Assembly: GCA_002794735.1 (NCBI GenBank)
Contig: NBAZ01000001.1
Span: 682,001 to 746,000 of the forward strand
Source of the DNA: Pyrrhoderma lamaoense
Lineage: Eukaryota > Basidiomycota > Agaricomycetes > Hymenochaetales > Hymenochaetaceae
DNA length: 64,000 bases
Reading direction: 5' to 3'
The notes below the pieces were generated by a model. That model saw nothing but the letters and a program-made list of their open reading frames with translations, was not told the origin of the DNA and ran no database searches. Positions within the stretch are counted from its first letter, which is position 1, and the number at the start of each line of letters is the position of its first letter. The translations under genes and the position numbers were made by a program. This document shows positions 37,998-50,047 of this stretch, piece by piece.

Positions 37998-39052
37998 ATA
38001 TTCTTTTCTTGTATCATAGACTTTTATACTTTCGATTGGGTTAAAATTAATTCGTCATTTGTAGCATTGTATCTTTTCTTTTTTATCGTTTTCCTATTTG
38101 CTATTCTTATATTAATTCTGTTATACATGCTATCTTACTTATGCTTTTATCTATAAGGTTATTGTATGTCTGTATCCCTAGCGCTAAATGTCCTTCTTAT
38201 CAACATATGCTTATCAAAACCATAGCGGAATTCAACTACAGTAGACCTCTTTGTTTATAGCACTACCTTTGCGGAAAAGAAACACTATTGTTCAGAGTTA
38301 AATTGGATCACTCGTCAGTATTTCAAGCCGTTAGAGTTGCGCCTCCCCATTATTTTCAGTTTCTGCATAATACTTTATAGTATTGGTTATAATACATTGC
38401 TCATTTTAGTCTCAAAATATTAGATTGTCCTCCCGTTAAGTGTATTCCAGAGTCCAATGTTGGTGTCAAAACACGGTTGATATTTTTTTGTGTATTACTA
38501 TCACTTCAGTCGGTTTTCTAACCTTGCCTTACAGTTTTTTATACCTAAGTCTATCGTTGGCCATCTTCTGATCTATCGTTACAGTATAGCATTTTTCTCA
38601 TTCGGGTCGTGGAAATTTTCTGGATATCTTGTCCGAAAAGCTATCATCATTGGAGGGCTACCTCAGCTAAATCACGGGAGGAAACAGACGTAGGAAGTCA
38701 ATGAAAAGTCAGATACAGTGTGTATCTACGTTATCAATATTATCTGGTTGACTCTTCCTTTAAGTCTTATATTTGAAAGTAGATATAAACACGAAGTTTC
38801 ACTCTAGACTTGACTTCCCTTCATAATATACAATAATCGGGCAGAATGTCAGATTTGAAGCTCTCATGAAACTAGTATAAAAATAATCATTAAATCCCCA
38901 ATTAATTCAATCACTTTCATATACAGAGGTAGAACTGGCATACACATAGACTGGCATGAAGAAGATTTATTTGTGAATTCCTACAAGATTTTTTAGATCA
39001 GAACCATCTATGGAACTCGCTCATTGGGGATTTGAATGAATAAAGAAACCTT
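37998..39052. other. Intergenic, 1.05 kb
   Basis: AT-rich 3' flank of the P450, T-rich near 38040-38120. A 67-codon ORF at 38490-38693 has no support. No repeat or RNA gene is seen before the tRNA palindrome. Confidence 0.5.
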
Positions 39053-39103
39053 GCAAAGTTCCAAAAAGCAAAGTGAAGAAAAGAAAGAGAAAAAGAAAGG
39101 ACT

Positions 39104-39196
39104 AGCCCACCGCGAGGGTCGAACTCGCAGCCTTCAGATCGCCTTGTTCAAGCACTCGTAAGAGTCTGACGCTCTATCCGATTGAGCTAGGCGGGC
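39104..39196 (-). tRNA. tRNA-Lys(CTT) with 19-nt intron
   Basis: This is the exact reverse complement of the copy at 39542-39634. The acceptor stem GCCCGCC pairs with GGTGGGC (one G-T), the D arm is GCTC...GAGC, and the anticodon stem TCAGA pairs with TCTGA. The loop is CTCTTA with anticodon CTT, and the T arm is GCGAG-TTCGACC-CTCGC. A 19-nt intron sits one base 3' of the anticodon, the canonical nuclear position. Confidence 0.95.
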
Positions 39197-39541
39197 GTTG
39201 TGAAGAAATGATATTCATAGTATATATTCAAAAATTCTGATGAAGCAAAGTGAGACCCTATACTTAGTTTCAAAAGATAAAATGAATAAAGCCCCTCTCC
39301 CCATTTCTTTCTGCAATTAAATGGGAATCGCGAAATTAGAGACAGGTAAGAAATTTTCGAGGGTTGTATGTATGTCTCAAACTTGGGTGATTTACCATTT
39401 TGGAGATTGAGCTGACAAATTTGAGTTACGGTTATTTCTGTCACAAGTTGAACTTCTTAATTTAAGAAGTTTGGTATACTTTAATTAGGTCTTTGTTTAT
39501 GCATAACAGCTGTTATAGTAGATTAAAGGTCTTCTGTCAAC

Positions 39542-39634
39542 GCCCGCCTAGCTCAATCGGATAGAGCGTCAGACTCTTACGAGTGCTTGAACAAGGCGAT
39601 CTGAAGGCTGCGAGTTCGACCCTCGCGGTGGGCT
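39542..39634 (+). tRNA. tRNA-Lys(CTT) with 19-nt intron
   Basis: Cloverleaf as described for the minus-strand copy. The anticodon CTT lies at 39576-39578 and the intron at 39580-39598 (cgagtgcttgaacaaggcg). A T-rich tract starts 7 bp after the gene (ctttctttttctc), fitting a Pol III terminator. The two genes are divergently oriented. Confidence 0.95.
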
Positions 39635-39685
39635 AGTCCTTTCTTTTTCTCTTTCTTTTCTTCACTTTGCTTTTTAGAATTTTGC

Positions 39686-40594
39686 GAGATGCTTATCATC
39701 TAGGATGAACGAAGCAACATTGCATAGTCCCAATCCTGTCTAGATGATCATTTTATAGTTTTCAACCAATCTGCTCTATATTCAAACCGAAGTACTACAA
39801 TTATTATTATAATTTGAGTCACACAAACATCCCTTCAAGAAAAGGGCTTCGATTTTTATCTAAAAAGCAATGCAACGTAACTATATTTTTATCATCAATT
39901 TCCACAACATAAGTAGAGGAGAAAAAAAAATAACAAAACCAAGGTAACACTGTAAACACAGGAAATGAAAATAGAGAAGAAAAAAAGAAAAGTGAATAAC
40001 GGATGGTACAGAGGGCTGACAGACAAGCGCGTGTAAGCTATTAGACACTTAGGTTTGGAAACCATTGAGATGAGGAAAGGGGAAAAAGTAAAAGAAAAAA
40101 AACAACGAAGCACTGTGCTATACACTGTGACAATCAAAACGATAAATTGTCCGGGGTCACTTACAGGGAAGACCAATGGAGCAAGCAAGAAGTCAGATGG
40201 ATGCGGAGAAATACAGTATGCTATGAAGGGAAAAAACGGAAAATGTTATATGGGTGTTATTTGTTACGATGACGGCAATGAGACACTAGCGTGGAAACGA
40301 GTAAAGGGGGAAGAGGGTAGGGGAAAGAGTACCATGATAACGTGTAAAAACAAACAATTAAAAAAAACCGAAATATCGGAAGATACGATAACAAAACGTT
40401 AGATGGCGGAGGGGGATGTGAGTAATTGAGGTGTACTGGTATCGTAGGGATGCAAGAAAACGTTATTATTCCCGCAACAGCCCGTCCTAAGAATGGATCA
40501 TAGAATCTAGCTTGAAACTTGGAGACCATAGGTGTTGATATGTACGTTTCTGCGCATAAATTCAAAACACAACGTGTGTAGTGAGTTGATTAAT
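39686..40594. other. 3' flank of the Pumilio gene
   Basis: AT-rich and purine-rich on the plus strand. ORFs here (for example 40055-40402) are low-complexity Lys-rich and lie antisense to the probable PUF 3' UTR; none is supported. Confidence 0.5.
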
Positions 40595-43500
40595 TTACAT
40601 AGAGTAGCCGTACGACGAGCGTTGATAAGGGTCAGCAAGACCGCCAGCGAGACCGACAGAGCCACTGTATGAAGCAACACTTGGTACTTGCATACCATTA
40701 CCAAACCCACTAACGCTACCGAATCCGTTCGATCCTGAGCTAAGACCATGAGCATGGCCTCCATTCCCTTGAAGAACATAGCTGTCGATTGATTGCGCTT
40801 GGAGCGAGTGCAACGGCTGTTGAAGATGCAAAGCCTGCTGACCGTGAAGAGCTGTACCGGCACCATTCTGACTAAGTCCATAGAGCGATGTACGAGCAGC
40901 GTAGACATCGTTTATTTGGCTGGATGGGTGTATCGGGCCACGACCGGCAAGGCCTGGCTGAACTTGTCCACCTAACCCTTGACCCGTAAGTGCCAAGTTC
41001 ATCATAGCCTGTTGTTGGCCATAGTGACCCCCATAATGGTTGATATTTCCTGCATTCGCGATCTCCATCTGTTCTCGCTGGAGTTTGCTTTGGATGCGCT
41101 TGCCATATGGCGTATTACGAATTAAGGGTAAAATAGGACGGATGCCCTCAACGAGAAGTGCACGCTGTCCTGGTTCGGCGTAATCGAGTGCTGTCTGCAC
41201 ACAATAGTTTCCGAAGGAATCGCGTAGAAGTTTTTCTAATCGAGTACGATTTAGAAGCTCTTCTATGAGCATCTTGCGCGTGCTATGCTCTGCAACACGG
41301 ATACATTTCTCGATGACATTCGAACTGAACTTTTGTACGGACAAGGCACAGACATTACCAGTGAACTGTCGAATCACGGCATCGCTAAACCTGTTATCAT
41401 TGAGGTCGAGTATATATTGTACAACCTTAAAAAGCTTGTTAGTCAAATCGTAGAAACTGTCTAAACCAAATCTTACATAGTTGCCGTAAGGATCTTGGAC
41501 CAGGGTGAGTGCATTATACGTTATCTCATTCACGAGCTGTATTCTTTGATGGTCCGATGCATGATCAATACATCTTTGCAGGACACAACACCCGTGACGA
41601 TGGGTCGCGACTTCCACGCAATTTGCGGCAACCGCATTGTAGATGAACTGAGCAGAAAATTATTCATGATGACATATTTAAGACGTCATTAGAAACACAA
41701 GTATAGTGAAAAACGTACCTGATTATCTTCCGGAGCAAGCTTATTCAGACATTTCTGAATGACATGGTTACCATTCAGGTCTTTGATAAGAACCACTACG
41801 TGCAGACTCAGTGCGACGATAATAGAGTGGATCTGAGCATTATATCTAAGATCAGTCTGCTTCCGCCCGCGCGTAAGCAATATGAGAAAAAGGATACTGG
41901 ATCAGTACTTGCCTGGCGCTGAGTTGACAAAAAATCAATCATTTTCTGAACCGCACGTGTCCCATGCATGTTGAGAGAAATATTAACTAAGTCCTGAGCA
42001 ACCGATTCGCAGATGACATTGCGTTGCTCATCCGTCGAGTACTCAAGAAGCTTCTGACAGAGATAATTTCCGAATGGATCTAAAAAGTACGTGTGTCAGT
42101 AAAATTTTCAGAAAAATGATACTAATAAGGAACACAGAAAATTTGTTACTTACCAGTCATAAGCTCCGCAAAATGACCGAACGTCTCACGGAAAATCATG
42201 TCACGGTGTTCTGGGACACCTTCTTCGAGCTTCTTTTGCAAGTAGCGGCATCCATGCTGATCCTTACACAAGTTTGCAATTTCACCCGCCAGATCCTCAA
42301 GTCTGGTACCCGTAAAGCGATTAACTGATATAGAATAGAAGGCAACGATATTGGATTACGGCATTAACAAACTGGAAGAAGTCGGTAAAAACGTACGATC
42401 AATATCGCCTCGCTTGTGCTTGGGACCATGCAACCCGTTCATCTTGTTATCAGGTCCACTGAGACGAGCACCCATAGCAAGACCATATCGTGAGCCATGA
42501 TGGTGATATAGAGCGGTTGAACCACCTGTATCTCCTGAATTAGTATGATTCGAGGCTTGTATACATTGTCTGGAAGATATTGCATTACCCTGATTCAAGT
42601 AGATAGAATCCACATCATACTTGCTTTGTAACTGATCGTCAAGGCTGTGGTTCGATCCGAAGGTAAGAGGACTATCAAATTGAGCTGGAGAAAGACGAGC
42701 GAGGGATGCGGAAGACAGGTCACCAGCACTCGCTGGGCCGTCGAGAGCGCTCTGCGCCAAACGACTACCTAAAGAATGAGCCTCTGTGCTTGACTGGGGC
42801 GTTCCCGGACCAGGAGCCTTGATGAATTGTGATACATCAGTACGTAAACTCAGATTTCCAATGCTGAGCGGCGAAGAACGACGTGACGCCCCAGGCGTCT
42901 GTGCTAGATGCGGAGTGGCGGATGCAGAAACAGAACTAGCAAGCTTTGCTTGCATCTCATTGAGGCTAGTGTGTAGTCCTCCAAGTTGTGGAGTTCCTGT
43001 TCGTTGGCCGTTACGCGAGACTGAACCATCCTGGCCTCTGTTGAATTGAAGCCATTCTGCCGACTTCTGTGATAATGGGGCGAGATCCAAGGCGGCTGAA
43101 GATGAAGAAAGCTTGCATGTACAATTAATGCTTTGCTGAATTCGAAACAGCCTAATTTTTCATTTACCTTATTAGCGTCTCCCTTCAGAGTAGAAAACTT
43201 ATCATCGTCTGAAATGGGCATATGTCTCATAGCATCTGTGAGAAATCCTATTAGTATCTGATCCGCAAATAATTCATGGAACACAAGAAAGGAACATACT
43301 CTGCATTTCTTTATCCAATTGCTCATCCAAGAGCATCCCAGCATTGTAACCAGTGCCATTTCCTACAAATCGTGCACCCTCATTACTGGCCATATATGTT
43401 ACACCGTTAATCTTGTTCATTGCTTGTGGTGAAGACCTGGTTAGAGGCGACCCCTGAACATCATTGACGGAAAGATTTTGGAGATGGTTCGCCAGTTCAT

Positions 43501-44284
43501 CGTCATGTTCACTAGCTGATGTGCGTCTACTCGCTGGCATGGACTTGGCTCCTACACGGGCATATGCACCATTTGGCTCTCCGAGCCCAAGTTGTTCAGT
43601 ACCAGGAGCATAGGTCACGGACTTGCGCTTGTCTGCGCCGCCCATACCTAAACCAGCTACACCAATACTTCCAGCAAGAGCGGCGTGATCGGCTAGACGA
43701 CCGTGCGTAGTGGTAAGCGGAGAGTGTTCTCCGTTTCCAAGAGACGCATTTACGCGCGGGGGAGTAGTTGGCGCAGAAGCAGCTAAATGCATCCCTCCTG
43801 TGGACTCTAACGGGAGGTTAAGCAACTCCTGTTGCTGTTGCTGTTCGAGGGCACGCATTTGATCCTCAAACATTTTTCTCTGGATGGCACGTTGCCGCTC
43901 GTGCTCCATACGTTTTAGCTCGACACGCTAATTACGAAAAAGACCGCGTAAAGACGGGATATTAAAAAATTACAGATAATTAGAATTTTTGAGAGAATAA
44001 TATTAATAAGAAACGGGCACCACAGCTGAGAAGGACTAGCAAATGAACTCACTGCTGATATGTCGGGCATATTAGTACCCAGTCTTGCCGCCTGTAAATG
44101 GTAATGAGGTGCGAAGCGAGGAATACGGGGTCAGTGAGTAGGCTGAAGATGTAAGTTAAAAAATGAAAAAGCAAGTTCCACGTACCGAATCCGCCAAGTC
44201 AAGGAAAGCAGGGGGGCTCTGCTTCCGGTCGTCGGATGTACGATTATCAGCAGAAGAAGCCGAGTGTTCGATAATAGTGCTCAT
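40595..44284 (-). CDS. Pumilio (PUF) RNA-binding protein, Puf3-like
   Basis: ATG 44284 (MSTIIEHSASSADNRTSDD). Short exons lead through SPPAFLDLADS, LGTNMPDISA and ERQRAIQRKMFEDQMRALEQ with a poly-Gln run. A long low-complexity region follows (43.9-42.4 kb) with Ser/Gly/Gln-rich sequence and SKRKS-like basic sites. The PUF repeats are then recognisable one after another: LCKDQHGCRYLQKKLEE, DPFGNYLCQKLLEYSTDEQR, NMHGTRAVQKMIDFLS, DLNGNHVIQKCLNKL, HRHGCCVLQRCIDHA, DPYGNYVRF plus VQYILDL, QKFSSNVIEKCIRVAE and DSFGNYCVQTALDYAE. Then comes NTPYGKRIQSKL and a Gln/Gly-rich tail. Puf3-type proteins bind UGUA-containing 3' UTRs, often of mitochondrial mRNAs. All junctions examined are in frame. Confidence 0.94.
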
Positions 44285-45895
44285 ATTTGAAGAACAAAAA
44301 ATAAGAGATGTAGTAGTAGTAAAAAAAACTTTTTCCGTGACAAGCGAACGAAAAGAAAGCAATGGCAAAAAGTTGATTGAATATAAAAAAGATAACCTAG
44401 TTGCACAACGATGGGTGTTCCTGAGCGAAGATTATAATTTTACAAAAACAAGATGTATGAGGAGATACAAGATGGGTGTTAGCTCGGAGTAGGCGAACAG
44501 GGAGAGGAAAAGTCGGCGCTGGCAAAAGGCAGCCGACGCGACTTTCGACTCACCAGAAAATGCGAGTAAACACACTTCTGTTTGTCTAAAAAAAACTGGT
44601 GATACAACGGTGAGCTAAAGTCGACAAAAATATCAGCTCTAATGTGTCGGAGGACGATGCAGACGATGAGCAAACAGACCAGGTAACGAGTCGAGAGTAG
44701 AAGAGGGCGAGTCGTCGGTAATGTGGGCAGCGTTGAATTTATTTAAGTCTTCGGCTGTGACTGGGGGTACCGGCCTAAGCGGCTCTTCACAGACCTGACC
44801 CATTATCCTTCGTCTACACTAATCTCCTTTTTTTTCTCTTCCCCTCTCAATGTTCGTCGCATTTTTTACTCCATCTTATTTGTTGCTTCATGGGATCGTA
44901 CCCACCCGCTTAACTCTAATTTTCCTTGCTTAAAATTGTGTCTAGTTCTGTACATAATACACAAGCACAATCAAACAATGGTTTCGATTGAAAATACGTT
45001 TTTTCACAACAATCATCATCACTATAATTACCATAATAAAAATATATTATGCGTTCATAACCGTAGTAAGACACGCTCTTTCGTCGTCGTATAGTCTCTC
45101 TTGTGTATCCATCAGAAGCAGTGCGGCCACCTCCTGAACTCTCTTTTATCTAACCACCCGTGCCGTAGTCAGGTTCAGGGTATAATGTTATTCAGAATTT
45201 CAGAGTCGACATCAGAACGTTGCCTCATGCCATTATTTAGACGCTACGTGCCAGCTGCATACAATTACATATACTTCTTCTCTCTCTCTCGCACTTTTCG
45301 TACCCTCTGTGGCCAGTCCAGGGTCACAATACTCATTTTAGTTCCAGATTTCCCTTCTTCCCGAAAATGTTCGTCCGATCGAGCCTTGCTCTCTTCAGAA
45401 GGTCCCGCGGCCTTATCCTTTTCGGATGAAAGTCTCGCTTCCTTCTTTTTTTTGATTTATCTAAACCTAGATTTTGTGTCCGTTTCTCAACAGAAAAAAA
45501 ACTAAGTACTTTAGGGGAAAACCTGAAACGCACAACCTACCTCAGAACTAGTAACGGAACCAAAAAAGAAGACAGGTTTAGAGAAAAGAGAAGGTGAAGA
45601 CATGTTATATTGTGTGAAGGCATATCGTAGAACAATATGTTAGCAACAGTATACATGTGTGGTCTGCGTGTTCATCCCTACTACATACTTCCATAATTGT
45701 CTTACACTACAACAGCCCGAAGCCTTTCAAGGTTCGGATCGGTGCCCTCGTTGCCCTTTGATGTTGTCTCGGAAGGAGTAGTTACTCGTTTCCCATTTGA
45801 AGGTACATTATTACTAACAGCTGAACCGCGTATATGCGCCTTCAAATTGTCTAAAACACCTGTACCAAAGGACCCCTCCGATGAACGAATCTCAG
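44285..45895. other. Intergenic, 1.6 kb, upstream of PUF
   Basis: This long gap probably holds the PUF promoter and 5' UTR (pyrimidine tracts around 44825-44850) and the 3' flank of the VPS38-like gene. Several ORFs of 60-134 codons (44163-44492, 45101-45505 and others) are compositionally biased and unsupported. Confidence 0.5.
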
Positions 45896-48800
45896 CTATT
45901 GGTGTTGTTGGGACTGATGTACCACGGACTGTACACCTGTCGTCTTCGTCGTCCTCTTCTTCTTCATTACAATTAACTTCGCATTCCTGAACCCCCCGCC
46001 GAGCTCAGGCGTGGTTGAAGTACTAGCAACAGACTGGCCATCAGACAGAGAGAGATCAGATGTTGGAGGCTGCGAGGTATGTGTGTGTTCGCTCCTTGCT
46101 TCGCCCTTTAACTTATCACTGTTTGAACCATTTGACGCCCTACCTCTCCACATTGAGGCAAGAGGGGCGAGTCCCAAGTATGACTGTATTGGAAGCCGTG
46201 GCAATCGGGGGCGAACGGTGGTGTCCGAGTTTGAGGCAGCAGAGATAGTGCCCGCCTCAGATACATTCGAACTAAGACCGTCAGTGTCGTTTGAACTGAC
46301 ACCATGCGTAGCAACATTTTCAATTCCAACTTCTTCGTTTGAAGTACCGTTTACAGTTTTAGTGAGTCCTTCATGTACAAGAGGCAGTGAGCTTCCTTCG
46401 ACTTTTGGAGTTGTACTAGAATCATCCAGTAATAATACTGGGACTTCTGAAGTACGCACGTCACCCGACTCAGGCCGGGTTTCGGGTGTCTGTAGAGCCG
46501 CTGTGATGGAGTCTACAGACGGTGAAGGAAGTGGCCGCGATCTGCAGTAAGAAAAAAAAATAATTCACGACAAAAATCAATAAGGCATTTAGAATATAAA
46601 GTTCCGTTCCGAAGGAACACATATTTATACGCGATGAAAAAATTGTAGTGCCCCATCAACAACCAACAAAGGGTAGATCATGTATGTAATCGGATATAAT
46701 TGTTTGAGAGGTTGAAACATGCCCATAAAATAAGTCAGTAAATAATCCCGAGACAATTTACACGAAAAAAAAGAAAGTTCGAAGAAACGGATAACCTGAG
46801 GAAGCGTATATTACGGATAGTACACTCTGGAAGAAATTTATTGCGGGTGATTTACCTTGGTTTTACTACCACTTCTCCGCTGGTCAAGGTCAGAAGTAAG
46901 TTTTTCAAGTTAGGCAGTGTATGCCGAAGATCAAGCGCTCGTAGATTACGGTCCATCATAAGCTTGAATGGTGTCAAAAAAACGTATCATTAGATCATTG
47001 AACTTGGAGGAAGCTTCGTTAAATTATCGGTTAGCTACTAACCATCTCGATATCTTTGTTCAAAAGAAAAACTGCATATTCAAAACGATATGTGTCGACC
47101 CCTTTAGAGTATAATGGGAACCTAGAAGTTGAGTTCCGGTCAAATTGACAAATGGTCAAGATAGATTGATACCCACATTCGCGGACCCATCATGGCTGAA
47201 ATCGGATCTTTGATGAGACTTCGACTTCCCACATATGTGATAGGATACACAAGGAGTCGACAAAGATACGCTGCCATGAGATGAACGACAAGGGCAGCAT
47301 AGCCGAGGGCAGTAGCGACACTGTCCTCATTTACGGAATTTACGTGAGGTAGAGTTAGAGGGGGTGCTGGGTCGGTTCCGTTCATAGGTATAGGAAGCGG
47401 TACATCGAGTATAGTGTATAATAGGTCCGGAGGTGAAAGAAGGTCAATGGGGAAGATGAAAGAAAGAGTGGAAAGTAAAGAAGTTTGTATCGGCTCAATT
47501 TGCCTCCTAAGAGCATGAATACTCTTTCTATTATTTAGATTTAGCTTATTGATTGTATTGAGTTAGTGCTACACGTACCTTTCCTCTGCTAGACGTACAC
47601 CGGAGTCGAACTCCGTCAAAAGATCGTCTTCATGTAGTGCCCGAGCCCCAGCTAAGCGTATACGCCTCTGACGAATTTCTTCTCTACGAGTTTGAAGTCT
47701 CTCACGAGCTGTTGATTTCATGTCTATGTCAGGACGTATTGATTATATAACCAGTTACCATAAACGAACCAGCTTTCATATAGTCATCTAATGCGTCACG
47801 CTGCTCTTGCAGACATTGAAGGTGATATTCACACTCAGAGGCCTCACGTTGCTTTTGGATGATCAGCATACGATTTTTACATGGTAAGGCTTCTACATAC
47901 CAGGACCGTGTACTTGTCTTTTTCGATTAGGTTGTTACAGTTTTCAACGACTTCATCTAGCAAATTTTGCGCATCCGCTAGGGAAGCTTGCAAGGAGACT
48001 AATCTAACCCATTCTTCAGTGAAATGTATGGGAAAGATTACAGACCACGTACTTCAGTAACTCGTTGAAATTCGGGCTCTTCAACTCCCTACGAGATTTG
48101 CGTAGTCTACCACGCCTAGGTGATAATGTTAAAAAGTTACTATTGTCCCTCCTTGATAGTTCAGAGTCTGAACTATATTCTGGAGATGGTGGCCTACTAG
48201 AGATAGGGCTGACACCAGTGAGAGTAGAAGGGACATAAAATGCACGAGTTGATGTGGATAAAGTAATGATTAGTGTATTTGGCGGGAGTTTCCAAGGGTT
48301 GGTATACATCTAGATTTACCAGAGTTCATGTCAGACGATCAAAGTACTGGTTTATCGTTACTCACGTCATCAGGTAAGGGAGCAAGTTCTGCAAGATCTA
48401 TCTCCCATTCATCTAGGAGTTCCCATTCCCCTAATACATTATCCATTGATTTGTTAGCCCACATTCTCTCTTTCTCCTTTCCCTTCGCATTCGAGCCATC
48501 TTTAGATGACTTCCATTCCGAGGTTGTTCGGCCCCACAGTCGAATAAGAGCTTTCCCTGACGAAAGATCTGACCATTTGGCAAAATTTTCATGGGCCGGC
48601 TCCACACAAAACTTGGGGTTTGTTGACGGTCTATGAACAGAAGAGATAAAAGCAGGCACAGAAGAGATTCCAGGTATGTTTGTTGGTGGAGGAGTAAGAG
48701 GAGGCGAGTGAGGGAAATTCAAGGTGTTTAGAGAGGTACAAGAAGAAGATGTATCGCCTGATAACACGGAATTGTGAGAGGGTCGAAATTTAGTCCGCGT

Positions 48801-49682
48801 GAGGGCCTTAGTAGATGTTGAGCTACTTTGACTTGTGTGTTGCGTCTTTGCTTTAATTTGCGCTTCTATGTATTTATTACCCCGTTAGCCCAGCTAGTAG
48901 ATAATAAAGGCATATACGAGCTTACGGATGGTTCGCATCTTCGAGATGGTTTCTGACGCATTGACCAGAGAAGGGGTTAGACGGAATTCACGTTCCGATA
49001 TGTTCAGAGTTATGAAAGTTTCTATAAGACGCGACCAGATAGCGTTCTCGAGACTTTTCTGAGAAGTAGTAGAACCTGATAGCCACGAAGAGCTCTTCGC
49101 AGAAGTTGATGGGTAATTAGCATCCATACTAGCATCTTCTGGCAGCGCAGTGATTTCGGATGATGTTCGCTGCCCGTGACGGGCCGAAGGCGAGGGCGAA
49201 CATCCCTGTGCATGCCGCCTCTCAGCAGGGCTTGACGTTCTAGCACCGTGACTAGCCTTTGAACTAGCTCGGGGTCTTATTCTTGGAGATACGCTGCCCT
49301 GCTTCAGTTCCTTTTCATAGTCGTGCTCCGGAGGCACGCTTCCTAGGGTATGGGTCGATGCAATGGATGTTCGTCGTTTTCGGAGGCGAATCAGAAAGTC
49401 CGCATCGTCAGTCACTTGCCAAGAACTAGGGGGTTCCGAATCAAATTGGTGAGTGAGAGCAGCGGCTACTGAATCTCGTGTTGGAGAAGGCGACAGATTA
49501 CGAATTTGAATAGTAGATATATGTCGTACGCAGAGCTATAGAGGAAGACAAATCAGCTAATCATCCCATATTACAACACACACATTTCTAACTTGTACTG
49601 GGATTTGATCTTCATCTAGTGAGTCATTGTTTGCTATTATACTTTCTTTGTCCTCTTCCTCGAACTTGCGAGATTGTGACAT
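45896..49682 (-). CDS. UVRAG/Vps38-like subunit of PI3-kinase complex II
   Basis: From ATG 49682 a Ser-rich N-terminus contains RHISTIQIRNLSPSPTRDS, then RLRKRRTSIAST and the segment SKSLENAIWSRLIETFITLN. The middle carries WSDLSSGKALIRLWG, GEWELLDEWEIDLAEL and a coiled coil (LQASLADAQNLLDEVVENCN, SARERLQTRREEIRQRRIRL). The diagnostic part is the UVRAG/ATG14 domain: ALGYAALVVHLMAAYLCRLL, YPITYVGSRSLIKDPISAMM, GVDTYRFEYAVFLLNKDIEM and NLRALDLRHTLPNLKNLLLT. A disordered, acidic tail ends at 45896. Vps38/UVRAG directs Vps34-Vps15-Vps30 to endosomes. The N-terminus is uncertain because an open frame without ATG continues to 49784. Confidence 0.85.
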
Positions 49683-50047
49683 GGAGTTGGTTGATGTTTG
49701 GAATGAATCCCTGGTAGCACTTAAACTAGAAAGTTTGATATGATAGCATAGACCAGATGAGATGACCTTAAAGTCTCTCTGCAATAACCTAGTTACCCGC
49801 CGAATAAAGCAAAACGTCTATGGTAGTATCATGAAACTGGTTAATCACTGCATGATACCAATTAAGGGTCTGAATCACGTGTCGGTATTCAATTCAGCCA
49901 CATACGGTGATACAAGTCTGAGTAACCTGATTACTATTGGTCACTTGGGAAATATAGGCCTGTCTTTCGATTCTACACTCTACTAATATACTATCACCTC
50001 TCAGAAGTTGTAGACAAAGCTGACCCCTTGAAGTACTGGGTAAAATA
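49683..50047. promoter_or_regulatory. Divergent intergenic region
   Basis: About 365 bp between two divergent genes. No motif recognised. Confidence 0.4.

Larger units (their letters stand above)
39053..39685. repeat. Large inverted repeat (148-bp arms) holding two tRNA-Lys genes
   Basis: 39053-39200 and 39538-39685 are reverse complements, perfect through the tRNA genes and the purine/pyrimidine-rich 3' flanks (aaagaaagagaaaaagaaag). Only a few mismatches occur at the outer edges. The loop between them is 337 bp of unrelated sequence. Confidence 0.95.

Noticed and set aside
46011..46550. 180-codon plus-strand ORF
   Set aside because: It is antisense to the Ser-rich C-terminus of the VPS38-like gene, whose codons mirror it; no motif.
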